Counted from the first letter of the stretch, positions 18,759 to 27,984 are shown. The stretch is 64,000 bases of DNA from Microbulbifer sp. A4B17 (GCF_003076275.1 NZ_CP029064.1:4931501-4995500), one strand, 5' to 3'. The notes: a model not told the origin generated them from the sequence alone. Numbers and translations are program-made.

Positions 18759-19682
18759 ATGACCCTGAATGAACTGCGCTATATCGTCACCCTTGCCCAG
18801 GAACAGCATTTTGGCCGTGCCGCAGAACGCTGTTATGTCAGCCAGCCAACACTCTCCATTGCGGTTAAAAAACTGGAGAAAGAACTTGGTATTGCCCTGT
18901 TTGAGCGCTCGAAAACGCGGGTGCAGGCAACACCTTTGGGCGAGAGAATTGTCGCCCAGGCCCAGTTAGTCCTGGAGCAATCAGCGGCTATCAAGGATAT
19001 TGCCAGCGCCGGTAAAGACCAGTTGGCAAGCCCCCTGTCAGTAGGCGCCATCTTTACTATTGGGCCCTACCTGTTCCCCCACTTTATTCCCCAGCTACAA
19101 CATCTGGCACCAGAAATGCCTCTCTACGTTGAGGAAGGATACACCGCCACATTGCGACAGCGGCTGCGCAAGGGTGAGCTGGATGCAATCATTATTGCGC
19201 TCCCTTTTACCGAGCCCGATGTTGTCACCCAACCCCTTTACGATGAACCCTTTGTCGTACTGATGCCCGCAGGGCACCCTCTTGCGCAACAGGAGATTAT
19301 ATCTCCGGAGCAACTCACTGAAGACAATGTGCTGCTGCTGGGCGAGGGCCACTGCTTCCGCGATCAGGTACTTGAGGCTTGTCCGCACCTGCAACTGACT
19401 ATGGAAAAAGAAGCCGGCGGCGGCAGCATACGCACAGCTGCAGATGGCAGCTCGCTGGAAACACTCCGCCACATGGTGGCTTCAGGGCTTGGGATTACCG
19501 TATTGCCACTCTCAGCCGCCACCGCATCACAATATGCCAGCGGCCTGTTGGAGACCCGTCCCTTCACCGCCCCGGGCCCACGCCGTACCGTTGCGCTGGC
19601 TTGGCGGGCAAGCTTCCCCCGGCACCGCGCAATCGACATACTGAGAGAGGCTATCAGCCAGTGTCACCTGACCGAGGGGTAG
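18759..19682 (+). CDS. oxyR: Hydrogen peroxide-sensing LysR-type regulator OxyR
   Basis: LysR-family activator of peroxide defence genes. The 307-residue protein has the N-terminal winged helix (MTLNELRYIVTLAQEQHFGRAA and following). The redox pair aligns exactly with E. coli: Cys199 in GEGHCFRDQ and Cys208 in LEACPHL. Both are present, so disulfide switching is expected. The substrate-binding lobe is complete. It overlaps recG by 22 bases, so the two are translationally adjacent; oxyR-recG linkage is known in Pseudomonas and relatives. Upstream an AT-rich inverted repeat (AATTATT 18708-18714 with AATAATT 18719-18725) could be regulatory, but it does not match the known OxyR site. Confidence 0.96.
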   Translation: MTLNELRYIVTLAQEQHFGRAAERCYVSQPTLSIAVKKLEKELGIALFERSKTRVQATPLGERIVAQAQLVLEQSAAIKDIASAGKDQLASPLSVGAIFTIGPYLFPHFIPQLQHLAPEMPLYVEEGYTATLRQRLRKGELDAIIIALPFTEPDVVTQPLYDEPFVVLMPAGHPLAQQEIISPEQLTEDNVLLLGEGHCFRDQVLEACPHLQLTMEKEAGGGSIRTAADGSSLETLRHMVASGLGITVLPLSAATASQYASGLLETRPFTAPGPRRTVALAWRASFPRHRAIDILREAISQCHLTEG

Positions 19683-21766
19683 ATAACAACCTGGCCGAGC
19701 TGCCCGTTACCACCCTCAAAGGCGTGGGGGATAAGTTTGCCCAGGTGTTGGCCAAACTCCATATCAACTCCCTGCAGGACCTGGTTTTCCACTTACCCCT
19801 GCGCTACCAGGACCGCACCCGGGTGGTGCCCATTGCCGGCCTCACCGCCGGTATGGATGTGGTTATCGAGGGGGAGGTCAGTGCTGCAGATATCGTTTTC
19901 GGCCGCCGTCGAAGCCTGGTGGTGAGATTACAGGATGGCAGCGGCACCTTAACTCTGCGCTTTTTTCATTTTTCCGCAGCGCAGAAAAGCCGTTTTGCCC
20001 GAGGGGTCCGAATACGCTGCTTTGGAGAGGCCCGTCGCGGAGCCAACGGCCTGGAGCTTTACCACCCGGAAACAGAGATCGTCGGTATCGAAAACGCAGA
20101 GACCGCAGATACGCTAACACCGGTCTACCCCCTTACTGAGGGGGTAAGTCAGGCCCGTATGCGCGGGTTGGTGGAGCAGGCATTGGTTCTCCTTAAAAAT
20201 GGCGCGGTTACCGAATTAATGCCGGCGGAACTATTACCTAAGGCATTGCGTTATCCGCTCAGAGACGCCCTGTTATATTTACACTCTCCCCCGGCTGGCA
20301 CCCAATTAGACCAGCTGGCAGCAGGTATTCACCCCGCTCAGCAACGCCTGGCGTTGGAAGAGTTACTCGCCCACCACCTCAGTCTACTGGAAATTAGGCG
20401 CAATAGCGCCAAGGTGTCGGCACCGCCGCTGCGCGCGAACCAATCTTTAGAGCGGGATTTTCTATCGCGTCTGCCATTCTCCCTCACCGGTGCGCAACAG
20501 AGGGTTTGCAAGGAAATCGCAGAAGATTTATCGCAGCAAGCCCCAATGATGCGTCTATTGCAGGGAGATGTGGGTGCAGGAAAGACCCTGGTCGCAGCCA
20601 TGGCCGCTTTAAAGGGCATCGGAGCTGGAGCCCAAGTAGCGGTAATGGCGCCAACGGAAATTCTCGCAGAGCAGCACCGGATCAATTTTTGTAATTGGCT
20701 AGACCCCCTTGGAATTGAGGTTGCTCAGCTCACGGGCAGTTTAAAAGCCGCCGAACGGCGCAAGCAGCTGGGCAGGATTGCCAGTGGCGAAGCGCAGCTG
20801 GTGGTGGGTACCCACGCACTTTTCCAGGAAGAGGTGGCTTTCCACAACCTGGTGTTAGTGATTATCGACGAGCAACACCGCTTTGGTGTGCAACAGCGCC
20901 TGGAACTGCGTGAGAAAGGGGCGGCAAGTGGAGCTACCGGCAGGCTGCAACCCCACCAGCTGATTATGACCGCTACACCGATTCCCCGCACCCTCGCGAT
21001 GTCCGCCTTCGCCGACCTGGATTGCTCAATCATCGATGAGCTGCCCCCGGGACGCCAACCCATCAATACCGTTGCCATTGCCAATGATCGGCGTGACCAG
21101 GTTATGGAGCGGGTGCAAAGCGCCATCTCCGAGGGCCGCCAGGCCTACTGGGTTTGCACTCTTATCGAGGAATCGGAAAGCCTGCAGGCCCAGGCCGCAG
21201 AATCCACCGCCGAAGAGCTCGCCGAAATGCTCGAAGGCGCTCGCGTAGCCTTGGTGCATGGTCGCCTGAAGCCTGAGCAAAAAGAGCAGGTGATGAGCGC
21301 CTTCAAGGCCGGGGAAGTGGATTTACTGGTGGCTACCACCGTGATTGAAGTGGGCGTCGACGTGCCCAATGCCAGCCTGATGATTATCGAGAACCCCGAG
21401 CGCCTGGGCCTGGCCCAGTTGCACCAGTTGCGCGGCAGGGTGGGGCGCGGCTCCATCGCCAGCCACTGCGTGCTGTTGTACGGCACACCGCTATCGCAGA
21501 ATGGCCGAGCCCGCTTGCAAGCGCTGCGTCAACACAGTGATGGTTTTGCTATTGCGGAGGAGGATTTACGTCTGCGCGGTCCCGGTGAAATCCTCGGCAC
21601 CCGCCAAACTGGGGAGATCCAGCACCGTATCGCAGACTTGCAGAGGGATGCTGAGCTGCTGCCGCAAGTGCAAAAAATTGCTATTTCCCCTCAATTGACA
21701 GAGGGGATGCGACAGCAGTTGATTAAACGCTGGTTACAGAACAAGCCCCGATTCGCCGAGGCCTGA
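19661..21766 (+). CDS. recG: ATP-dependent DNA helicase RecG
   Basis: Remodels stalled replication forks and branched DNA. I start at GTG 19661, inside the end of oxyR, giving 701 residues (E. coli 693) and an N-terminus that aligns (LPVTTLKGVGDKFAQVLAKL). An OB-fold wedge domain comes first (about 60-160), then helicase motifs: LLQGDVGAGKTLVA (Walker A), VIIDEQHRFGVQQR (a DEQH box), MTATPIPRTLAM, and the C-terminal half with VALVHGRLKPEQKE, VATTVIEVGVDVPNA and QLHQLRGRVGRG. The frame is open far upstream within oxyR, but that part is not conserved. GAGAGG at about 19645-19650 is the probable ribosome site. Confidence 0.96.
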   Translation: MSPDRGVDNNLAELPVTTLKGVGDKFAQVLAKLHINSLQDLVFHLPLRYQDRTRVVPIAGLTAGMDVVIEGEVSAADIVFGRRRSLVVRLQDGSGTLTLRFFHFSAAQKSRFARGVRIRCFGEARRGANGLELYHPETEIVGIENAETADTLTPVYPLTEGVSQARMRGLVEQALVLLKNGAVTELMPAELLPKALRYPLRDALLYLHSPPAGTQLDQLAAGIHPAQQRLALEELLAHHLSLLEIRRNSAKVSAPPLRANQSLERDFLSRLPFSLTGAQQRVCKEIAEDLSQQAPMMRLLQGDVGAGKTLVAAMAALKGIGAGAQVAVMAPTEILAEQHRINFCNWLDPLGIEVAQLTGSLKAAERRKQLGRIASGEAQLVVGTHALFQEEVAFHNLVLVIIDEQHRFGVQQRLELREKGAASGATGRLQPHQLIMTATPIPRTLAMSAFADLDCSIIDELPPGRQPINTVAIANDRRDQVMERVQSAISEGRQAYWVCTLIEESESLQAQAAESTAEELAEMLEGARVALVHGRLKPEQKEQVMSAFKAGEVDLLVATTVIEVGVDVPNASLMIIENPERLGLAQLHQLRGRVGRGSIASHCVLLYGTPLSQNGRARLQALRQHSDGFAIAEEDLRLRGPGEILGTRQTGEIQHRIADLQRDAELLPQVQKIAISPQLTEGMRQQLIKRWLQNKPRFAEA

Positions 21767-21776
21767 GGAGAGCGCC

Positions 21777-23093
21777 CTAGTGGGCGCCTACTGTGTTGTT
21801 GTCGTTAATGCTGACACTCTTGTAATTGGCATCGTAGTAAGTCTCTTCGTCCAGTGCGCCTTCACTCTTCGCCACCACACTACTCACTACCGCATCACCG
21901 GTAATATTGACCGCCGTACGCACCATATCCAGCAGGCGATCAACGCCAATCACAATGGCAATCCCCTCAAGCGGCAGACCCACCTGCTGCAATACCATAC
22001 CCAACATAATCAGGCCGACGCCGGGCACCCCAGCAGTACCAATAGACGCCAGAGTTGCTGTCAGGATCACCGTCAGAAAGCCGGTCAGGCCGATCTCAAT
22101 TCCAAAGAACTGAGCAATAAAGACCGTAGCCACACCCTGCATAATCGCGGTGCCATCCATATTGATAGTCGCACCTAGGGGAACTGTGAATGCAGCAATT
22201 TTATTATCCACACCCAGGCGCTTCTCTACCGTCGACAAAGTCACCGGGATAGTGGCAGCAGAGGAAGCGGTACTGAAGGCGAATACCATAGTCGACCACA
22301 TTTTCTTCAGTAGCTCTAAGGGATTGAGCCCACTCAGCAGCTTCAGAATCACCGAGTAAGTACCCAATGCATGCAGAAGCAGGGCACAGAGCACGACCAG
22401 GAAATACTTTCCGAGTTGTATCAAACCTCCAAACCCAAGGTCAGCAAAGGTTTTCGCCAGCAGCGCAAAAACGCCATAGGGGGCAAATACCATCAATACA
22501 CCAACCATGCGCAGTACAACGGAGTTGAGGTCATTAAAGAAAGCGGCGATACGCTGGCCCGGCTCACCGCAACGGGAAATCGCATAGCCCATCAACAAAG
22601 CAAATACGATAATCTGCAGCATATTTCCCTCAGCCATAGCGGCTACAGGGTTGGTCGGGAATATATTGACCAGCACCTCGGAAAGCGGTGGGGACTCCTT
22701 CGGCACAAATGTTGAAGCGGCTTCAGCTGCAGTCTCATTAACACCAACTCCGGGCTGGAAGATCAATGCCAGACACAATGCCAAAGTAATGGCGATGGCC
22801 GTTGTCACCATATAGAGAAGGACAGTTTTACCCGCCAGCGGCCCAATTCGGCTGCCCTCCGATAGGGCACAAGCACCGCTGATCAGCGAGACCAGGACCA
22901 AAGGTACCACCATCAACTTCAGCGACGCGATAAAGATACGGCCGATAACATCGAACAGACCTTCGGTCAGGTAGAGATTAATAGCACTGTTCACACCAGC
23001 ACCGAACAGCTGGCTCATATTCAAGTAATTAAATAAACACCCCACGGCAATGCCCGTAAGCATTCCCACTAAGATTTTAGTCGTAAGCCCCAT
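21777..23093 (-). CDS. Dicarboxylate/amino acid:cation symporter (DAACS family)
   Basis: Sodium- or proton-coupled uptake of glutamate, aspartate or C4-dicarboxylates at the inner membrane. I start at ATG 23093 (GAGAAG upstream), giving 438 residues, typical of the family. An in-frame ATG at 23126 adds 11 residues and is possible. The frame extends to 23312 but that part is not protein-like. Diagnostic strings are the serine-rich hairpin FAFSTASSAATIPVT, PLGATINMDGTAIMQG, and AGVPGVGLIMLGMVLQQVGLP. Eight hydrophobic segments plus two re-entrant hairpins are expected. It converges on recG with 10 bases between the ends. Substrate cannot be fixed from sequence alone (GltP/DctA-like). Confidence 0.92.
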   Translation of the reverse strand: MGLTTKILVGMLTGIAVGCLFNYLNMSQLFGAGVNSAINLYLTEGLFDVIGRIFIASLKLMVVPLVLVSLISGACALSEGSRIGPLAGKTVLLYMVTTAIAITLALCLALIFQPGVGVNETAAEAASTFVPKESPPLSEVLVNIFPTNPVAAMAEGNMLQIIVFALLMGYAISRCGEPGQRIAAFFNDLNSVVLRMVGVLMVFAPYGVFALLAKTFADLGFGGLIQLGKYFLVVLCALLLHALGTYSVILKLLSGLNPLELLKKMWSTMVFAFSTASSAATIPVTLSTVEKRLGVDNKIAAFTVPLGATINMDGTAIMQGVATVFIAQFFGIEIGLTGFLTVILTATLASIGTAGVPGVGLIMLGMVLQQVGLPLEGIAIVIGVDRLLDMVRTAVNITGDAVVSSVVAKSEGALDEETYYDANYKSVSINDNNTVGAH

Positions 23094-23238
23094 AACAAGC
23101 TTCTCTTTATGAATCGTTGTTTTCATTGCAGTGAGCACTATATCCATTGCCGTGCTGGGGAGCAAAAATGCAACAGGGAGAGACCTGCTGCACCGGCCGG
23201 GATACAATGGGGCCTTTATCCATACTGCGGAGTTATCG

Positions 23239-23844
23239 TTGCACCAATCACCATTTGTGCCCTCTGGCGATTGGCAGAGTTTGCCTCTTGAAACCCAGCA
23301 GCAACCACCCAAACCCCTGGTGCCCTGGCTGACCTATTCTGGATCACTCACCGCCGCTCTCAAGCAGCAAAGTAGCGGCGACTTTTACGTTCGGGTGCTT
23401 TATCAAGGCTGGCAAGCACCCCGCTGTGAAGAAAGCCTCGTATTGGGATTGCACCATGGTAACCGGGCCCTGATTCGGGAAGTTTTGCTCTACGGCTGTG
23501 GACAACCCTGGGTGTATGCCCGCAGTGTTTTACCCGAGCGCAGCCTGCAGGGGAAATCTCGCAACCTGCGCAGCCTGGATACCCGCCCACTGGGAGAGCT
23601 GCTGTTTAGTGAGCCGGGCATTCGCAGAGGGGAAATCACCCTAAACCTGTTGCAAAAATCCCCGGAGAGCCAGTATTGCGAACTTGGGGGTAAAAGTCCC
23701 GAGGTCTGGGGGCGCCGCTCAGTATTCTGGCTGCGGGACAAGCCACTTTTGGTAGCGGAGGCTTTTCTCCCCAACTTCCACCCGACAGGTGCCCCCATGC
23801 CACAGGAGGCAGTCAATTACATAGCAACTGAGGATTCACTGTGA
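23239..23844 (+). CDS. ubiC: Chorismate lyase UbiC
   Basis: Cleaves chorismate to 4-hydroxybenzoate, the first step of ubiquinone synthesis. WLTYSGSLTAALKQ, the REVLLYGCGQPWVYARSVLP block and the C-terminal VWGRRSVFWL...PLLVAEAFLP are the conserved UbiC regions. The start is uncertain: TTG 23239 with CGGAG six bases upstream gives 201 residues; GTG 23257 and GTG 23131 are alternatives, the last probably too long. The stop overlaps the ubiA start by four bases (GTGA), so the pair is an operon as in Pseudomonas and E. coli. It diverges from the symporter gene. Confidence 0.9.
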   Translation: MHQSPFVPSGDWQSLPLETQQQPPKPLVPWLTYSGSLTAALKQQSSGDFYVRVLYQGWQAPRCEESLVLGLHHGNRALIREVLLYGCGQPWVYARSVLPERSLQGKSRNLRSLDTRPLGELLFSEPGIRRGEITLNLLQKSPESQYCELGGKSPEVWGRRSVFWLRDKPLLVAEAFLPNFHPTGAPMPQEAVNYIATEDSL

Positions 23845-24722
23845 TCAGCCAACAGATCGCTCAACGCTGGCCCACTGTGCTGCCCTACTGGCAACTGGCA
23901 CGAATGGATAAGCCTATAGGTTCACTGCTGTTGCTCTGGCCCACTTGGTGTGCACTGTGGCTGGCCGCTGAAGGGTGGCCGGGATTCCACCTGTTTATCG
24001 TATTTACTCTCGGTGTGATTCTGATGCGAGCAGCAGGCTGTGCCGTGAATGACTTCGCCGATCGCAAAATTGACGCCCATGTAAAACGCACCGCAGGGCG
24101 CCCCCTGGCCACCGGCACACTGACACCAAAATCTGCATTGGCACTCTTCGCCGGGCTCAGTATCACCGCCTTTCTGCTGGTGCTTACCACCAACAAACTC
24201 ACTGTTCTCCTTTCATTTTTAGCCCTGGCACTGGCATTCGGCTATCCCTTTGCGAAACGCCACACGCACTTGCCCCAGATGGTGCTGGGTGCCGCTTTTA
24301 GCATTGGAATTCCCATGGCTTTCGCAGCGGTTACGGGAAGTGTGCCTCCAGAGGCCTGGCTGCTCTACACTGCCAATCTGGTTTGGACCCTTTGCTACGA
24401 TACTTTCTATGCGATGGTGGATCGCGATGACGATGTTCAGATCGGTGTAAAGTCCACAGCCATTTTGTTCGGAGAAATGGACCGGGTCATAACTGGAGCT
24501 TTACAACTTATAGTTCTAATAGCCTTGCTAGTTATTGGGTCAAGGTTCTCACTCGGCATTTTTTACTACTTAGCATTATTACCAGTTAGCGGCTTATTCG
24601 TTTATCAGCAGTGGCTTATTCGAGACAGGGGACGAGAGGGCTGCTTTCAGGCTTTTATCAACAATAATTGGGTAGGATTTGCCATTTTCGCCGGCATATC
24701 GCTGCATTTTCTGCTGAATTGA
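23841..24722 (+). CDS. ubiA: 4-hydroxybenzoate octaprenyltransferase UbiA
   Basis: Integral membrane prenyltransferase that attaches the polyprenyl tail to 4-hydroxybenzoate in ubiquinone synthesis. The 293-residue protein has both aspartate motifs that hold the Mg-diphosphate: NDFADRKID (about residues 72-80, followed by HVKRTAGRP) and YDTFYAMVDRDDD (about 186-198). About eight to nine hydrophobic helices are visible. GTG 23841 is the start, overlapping the ubiC stop. The next genes are phoB-phoR, the same order as in Pseudomonas. Confidence 0.97.
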   Translation: MISQQIAQRWPTVLPYWQLARMDKPIGSLLLLWPTWCALWLAAEGWPGFHLFIVFTLGVILMRAAGCAVNDFADRKIDAHVKRTAGRPLATGTLTPKSALALFAGLSITAFLLVLTTNKLTVLLSFLALALAFGYPFAKRHTHLPQMVLGAAFSIGIPMAFAAVTGSVPPEAWLLYTANLVWTLCYDTFYAMVDRDDDVQIGVKSTAILFGEMDRVITGALQLIVLIALLVIGSRFSLGIFYYLALLPVSGLFVYQQWLIRDRGREGCFQAFINNNWVGFAIFAGISLHFLLN

Positions 24723-24747
24723 GGGCTGAGTAGGCACCGGGTGTGGA

Positions 24748-24781
24748 GCGTCATATATTTGTCATATAAATCCCGTTTAAT
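24748..24781 (+). promoter_or_regulatory. Pho box and -10 of the phoB promoter
   Basis: Two tandem 11-bp units, GTCATATATTT (24750-24760) and GTCATATAAAT (24761-24771), match the Pho-box pattern of GTCATA half-sites in direct repeat. TTTAAT at 24776-24781 is a -10 placed ten bases after the 18-bp core. This spacing is that of PhoB-activated promoters, predicting autoregulation of phoBR. Confidence 0.88.
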
Positions 24782-24832
24782 CCTCGGCCATAACTGGGGA
24801 AACCCTGACAACAGCGCGGGTATGGCAGGCAA

Positions 24833-25537
24833 ATGCATAGTAAAACGATCCTGATTGTCGATGACGAATCCGCAGTGCGCGATATGCTGCGGGTCGCACT
24901 GGAAATGGCAGATTACCGCTGCCTCGAGGCAGAGAACGCCCAGGAAGCTCACGCCCTGATAATCGACGAAAAGCCAGACTTGGTGCTGCTCGACTGGATG
25001 CTGCCGGATGTCTCCGGGGTAGAGTTGGCACGGCGTCTCAAGCGCGATGAACTCACCACCTCGCTGCCGATCATCATGCTCACGGCAAAAGGTGAGGAAG
25101 ACAATAAAATCAAAGGCTTAGAGACCGGAGCCGACGATTACATCACCAAGCCTTTCTCCCCCCGGGAGCTGGTTGCACGCCTAAAGGCCGTATTGCGCCG
25201 CGCGGGCCCGGCAACGCCGGAGGAGCCCCTCAGCGCTGGCGCTTTGATCTTGGACCCTCTGAGCCACCGAGTCACTATCAAGGGACAGCCGGTGGATATG
25301 GGACCAACAGAATTTCGACTGCTCACTTTCTTCCTATCCCATCAGGAGCGCGCCTATACCCGTACCCAGCTCCTCGATCACGTCTGGGGCGGTAATGTCT
25401 ATGTGGAGGAGCGCACCGTGGATGTCCATATCCGTCGCCTGCGCAAAGCCTTGGCCATTGATGGCCACGACCGCTATATCCAGACAGTTCGCGGCACCGG
25501 GTATCGGTTTTCTGTGCAAACCGCAGAAAAAGTGTGA
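24833..25537 (+). CDS. phoB: Phosphate regulon response regulator PhoB
   Basis: DNA-binding response regulator that activates phosphate-starvation genes. The 234-residue protein has a receiver domain (acidic pocket Asp10/Asp11, phosphoacceptor Asp54 in VLLDWMLPD, Lys106 in ITKPFSP). A winged-helix OmpR-type output domain follows (about 135-230; MGPTEFRLLTFFLSHQERAY, then VWGGNVYVEERTVDVHIRRL). The MGPTEFRLL string is typical of PhoB. A Pho box lies directly upstream. It is followed 84 bases later by phoR. A second in-window Pho box precedes pstS, its expected target. Confidence 0.97.
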   Translation: MHSKTILIVDDESAVRDMLRVALEMADYRCLEAENAQEAHALIIDEKPDLVLLDWMLPDVSGVELARRLKRDELTTSLPIIMLTAKGEEDNKIKGLETGADDYITKPFSPRELVARLKAVLRRAGPATPEEPLSAGALILDPLSHRVTIKGQPVDMGPTEFRLLTFFLSHQERAYTRTQLLDHVWGGNVYVEERTVDVHIRRLRKALAIDGHDRYIQTVRGTGYRFSVQTAEKV

Positions 25538-25548
25538 CAATCCTCTCT

Positions 25549-25564
25549 GGATCGGTACCGATCC
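25549..25564. repeat. Perfect 16-bp palindrome between phoB and phoR
   Basis: GGATCGGTACCGATCC reads identically on both strands and lies 11 bases after the phoB stop and 57 before the phoR start. In RNA it would be a short hairpin with almost no loop. As DNA it could be an operator. No function is assignable. Confidence 0.7.
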
Positions 25565-25621
25565 CTGCAGAATCAAACCTCCGCACTTAACGGCTGCGGG
25601 CCTGGTTCCATGAGGTATTGA

Positions 25622-26998
25622 ATGCGGGCGGAAGAGGCTGTGCCACTGCCGCCATCTATCAGGCAACACGGCAACTCTATGTTGGATCGCAGTATTGGCG
25701 AGTTCTCGCGTTTCGTAATTATAGCCCTGGGGTGCACCATTCTCGGTGTCACCTCCGGCAGCTGGTCTCTCGCCCTGATTGCGGGATTGGCCAGCTACCT
25801 GATCTCAGTGCTGTGGCAACAGCAACGTTTCAACCGCTGGCTGGCAAACGGCAGACGCGGCCCAGCCCCCACCGCCTTCGGTATCTGGGGCGAAATCTAC
25901 GACGACTTTTACCGGATGCAGCGGCGCCACCGCCGCGAGAAGCAGAAGCTGCACGTGATGTTGCGCCGGGTGCAAGACAGCACCAGCGCCCTGCGCGAAG
26001 GAATTGTAGCCCTGGAAGACGGCGATAACCTGGCCTGGTGGAACCCCGCTGCCGGTGAACTGCTCGGATTGCAGGCCAGTGACTCTGGCCAGTCATTAGT
26101 CAACTTTGTCCGCGACCCTGGCTTTGTCAGCTATATGCACGGTGACAACAATGGGGAACCTCTCACTTTGCCCGCGCCCGGCAATGAAGCCCGTATGTTA
26201 CAACTGGAGGTCACCCGCTACGGTAAAGATGAGGCATTGGTCATTGTTCGCGACATCACCCGTTTACACAATCTCGAGCAGATGCGCCGGGATTTTGTCG
26301 CCAATGTTTCCCATGAGCTGCGCACTCCACTCACGGTAATTGCCGGCTACCTGGAAACACTGCAAAGCAGTGATATGGCACCGCCTCCCTGGAAGAAGCC
26401 CCTGGCACAGATGGAAGAGCAGGCAGCCCGGATGAGCACGCTAGTAAATGACCTGCTGCTGTTGGCCCGACTGGAGACTTCTGAGCGCAAGAGCGGGGAT
26501 ATAGCGGTAGCAGTGCCAGAATTGATTGAACGGGTAGCTCAGGAAGCCCGCAGCTTCAGTGGCGGCCAGCATCATATCGAAGTCCAGTGCGATGGGGGCT
26601 GCTACCTCAATGGAGATCCCGGCGAGTTGCACAGTGCTTTCGCCAATCTGGTTTTGAATGCGGTGAAATACACTCCCGAAGAGGGTGAGATTCAGTTGCG
26701 CTGGTGGCAGGATGACAAAGGCGGTCACTTTTCAGTAGAAGACAACGGTATCGGTATCGATCCGATCCATATTCCCCGCCTGACGGAGCGCTTCTATCGG
26801 GTTGATCCAGGCCGCTCACGGGATAGAGGCGGCACCGGTCTCGGGCTAGCAATCGTTAAGCATGTGCTGCTGCGGCACAATGCAGAAATGAGTGTAGAAA
26901 GTACGCCCGGGCAGGGCAGTCTCTTCACGCTTCACTTTCCATCAGTAAAGCTGGCTCTAAAGCCAGTATCCAGGTTGAGTTCTGAAGCCGCTAATTAA
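25622..26998 (+). CDS. phoR: Phosphate regulon sensor histidine kinase PhoR
   Basis: Membrane histidine kinase that phosphorylates PhoB when phosphate is scarce. The 458-residue protein has a hydrophobic hairpin (about 30-65), a basic linker (about 98-112) and a PAS domain (about 115-210; ALREGIVALEDGDNLAWWNP). The kinase core follows, with the H-box FVANVSHELRTPLTV (His231), N-box NLVLNAVKYTP, and G-boxes VEDNGIGID and GGTGLGLAIV. ATG 25622 follows GAGG with six bases between; ATG 25679 is a less likely alternative. As in other PhoR proteins there is no large periplasmic domain, consistent with sensing through PstSCAB-PhoU. Confidence 0.96.
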   Translation: MRAEEAVPLPPSIRQHGNSMLDRSIGEFSRFVIIALGCTILGVTSGSWSLALIAGLASYLISVLWQQQRFNRWLANGRRGPAPTAFGIWGEIYDDFYRMQRRHRREKQKLHVMLRRVQDSTSALREGIVALEDGDNLAWWNPAAGELLGLQASDSGQSLVNFVRDPGFVSYMHGDNNGEPLTLPAPGNEARMLQLEVTRYGKDEALVIVRDITRLHNLEQMRRDFVANVSHELRTPLTVIAGYLETLQSSDMAPPPWKKPLAQMEEQAARMSTLVNDLLLLARLETSERKSGDIAVAVPELIERVAQEARSFSGGQHHIEVQCDGGCYLNGDPGELHSAFANLVLNAVKYTPEEGEIQLRWWQDDKGGHFSVEDNGIGIDPIHIPRLTERFYRVDPGRSRDRGGTGLGLAIVKHVLLRHNAEMSVESTPGQGSLFTLHFPSVKLALKPVSRLSSEAAN

Positions 26999-27010
26999 AG
27001 CGGCTTTCGA

Positions 27011-27370
27011 TTACTCCAGTTCCTGCAGCTCTACTTCTTTACCGTCTTTGATATAGCTGGCCGTGCCCTCTTTACCCAGAGCGTTTGCTTCCCGGCGCAA
27101 AACCAAATGGTGCAGCTGCAAATCACCATCGCTCAGAAGTAGGTGCTCGTTACCCTCATCGTCGGTAGGCAGGGCCTTAACACCAATGAGAGCATCACGC
27201 AGAGCGCGCAGCTTGGGTACATCGCGATAGCGATTCAAGTCATTCGACAAACGGGCTTTCATGCGCTCACTCTCATGCAGTGCCGCCGCTGTCTCGCGAT
27301 ATTTGGCAAAAAAGAATACCGCTCCAATGGCAAAAGCCACGATTACCACTATTTCCAACCACTCGGGCAT
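27011..27370 (-). CDS. Small single-helix membrane protein of unknown function
   Basis: I do not recognise this 119-residue protein. Residues about 5-22 form one hydrophobic helix (IVVIVAFAIGAVFFFAKY). A helical stretch with charged heptads follows (about 25-60; ESERMKARLSNDLNRYRDVPKLRALRDAL), then a small beta-rich C-terminus ending in DGKEVELQELE. The C-terminal part may be cytoplasmic. It is three bases downstream of the DUF938 methyltransferase gene on the same strand and so probably shares its transcript. It converges on phoR, 12 bases between the ends. Confidence 0.75.
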   Translation of the reverse strand: MPEWLEIVVIVAFAIGAVFFFAKYRETAAALHESERMKARLSNDLNRYRDVPKLRALRDALIGVKALPTDDEGNEHLLLSDGDLQLHHLVLRREANALGKEGTASYIKDGKEVELQELE

Positions 27371-27372
27371 GG

Positions 27373-27984
27373 TTACTCCTTATTATCACTTTTGCGCCAG
27401 ACCATTAATTGGTTATTGGCTGGCAGGTAATTTAGTTCTGCGCGACTGAACCCCGCACTCTCCGCCAGCTGATCGAGCCATTCGAGATCGCGAATCCCCC
27501 GCTTGGGATCATGCTCCTTCAACTGGATGTCAAAATCAGCATTAGTAGGGCCAATAAACTCTCCTGCAATTTTCACGGGACCATAAACGATCAACAAACC
27601 TTCCGGCTCCAGAACATCGGCACTATGCAGAAAGAACTTTTGCACCAGTTCAGCCGACATAATATGCAAGGTGTTTGCAGTGAAAATAGCATCAGCCGAA
27701 ATCTCGGGCCAAGAATCACCAACATCGAGCGCCAGCGGTTGCGGCAGGTTGCTATTGGGTATCTCCGCCAGCCAGGACTTTACTGCCTCCAGCTGTTGCG
27801 ATCGCTCTGAAGTTTGCCACTCAAGATGCGGTAATTGCGGAGCAAAATATACTGCGTGCTGACCAGTACCACTGCCAACCTCAAGCACTTTACGACTTGA
27901 AGCCAGCAGGCGAGTCAGTTGCTGGAGAATCGGCTCTCGATTGCGCCCGCAGGAGGGCGCATCGGGCAACTCTGTACTACTCAC
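27373..27984 (-). CDS. DUF938 family class I SAM-dependent methyltransferase
   Basis: A 203-residue protein with a Rossmann methyltransferase motif [21 protein letters not shown] (about residues 33-52), followed by WQTSERSQ and the motif [12 protein letters not shown]. These are characteristic of the DUF938 group. It starts with the RNREPIL segment seen in that family. Substrate is unknown. Its start overlaps the stop of yaaA by four bases, so yaaA-DUF938-small membrane protein form a leftward operon. Confidence 0.88.
   Translation of the reverse strand: MSSTELPDAPSCGRNREPILQQLTRLLASSRKVLEVGSGTGQHAVYFAPQLPHLEWQTSERSQQLEAVKSWLAEIPNSNLPQPLALDVGDSWPEISADAIFTANTLHIMSAELVQKFFLHSADVLEPEGLLIVYGPVKIAGEFIGPTNADFDIQLKEHDPKRGIRDLEWLDQLAESAGFSRAELNYLPANNQLMVWRKSDNKE

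Noticed and set aside
19379..19660. N-terminal extension of recG through the end of oxyR
   Set aside because: The translated extension is in the wrong frame of oxyR and is not helicase-like; RecG homology begins after 19661.
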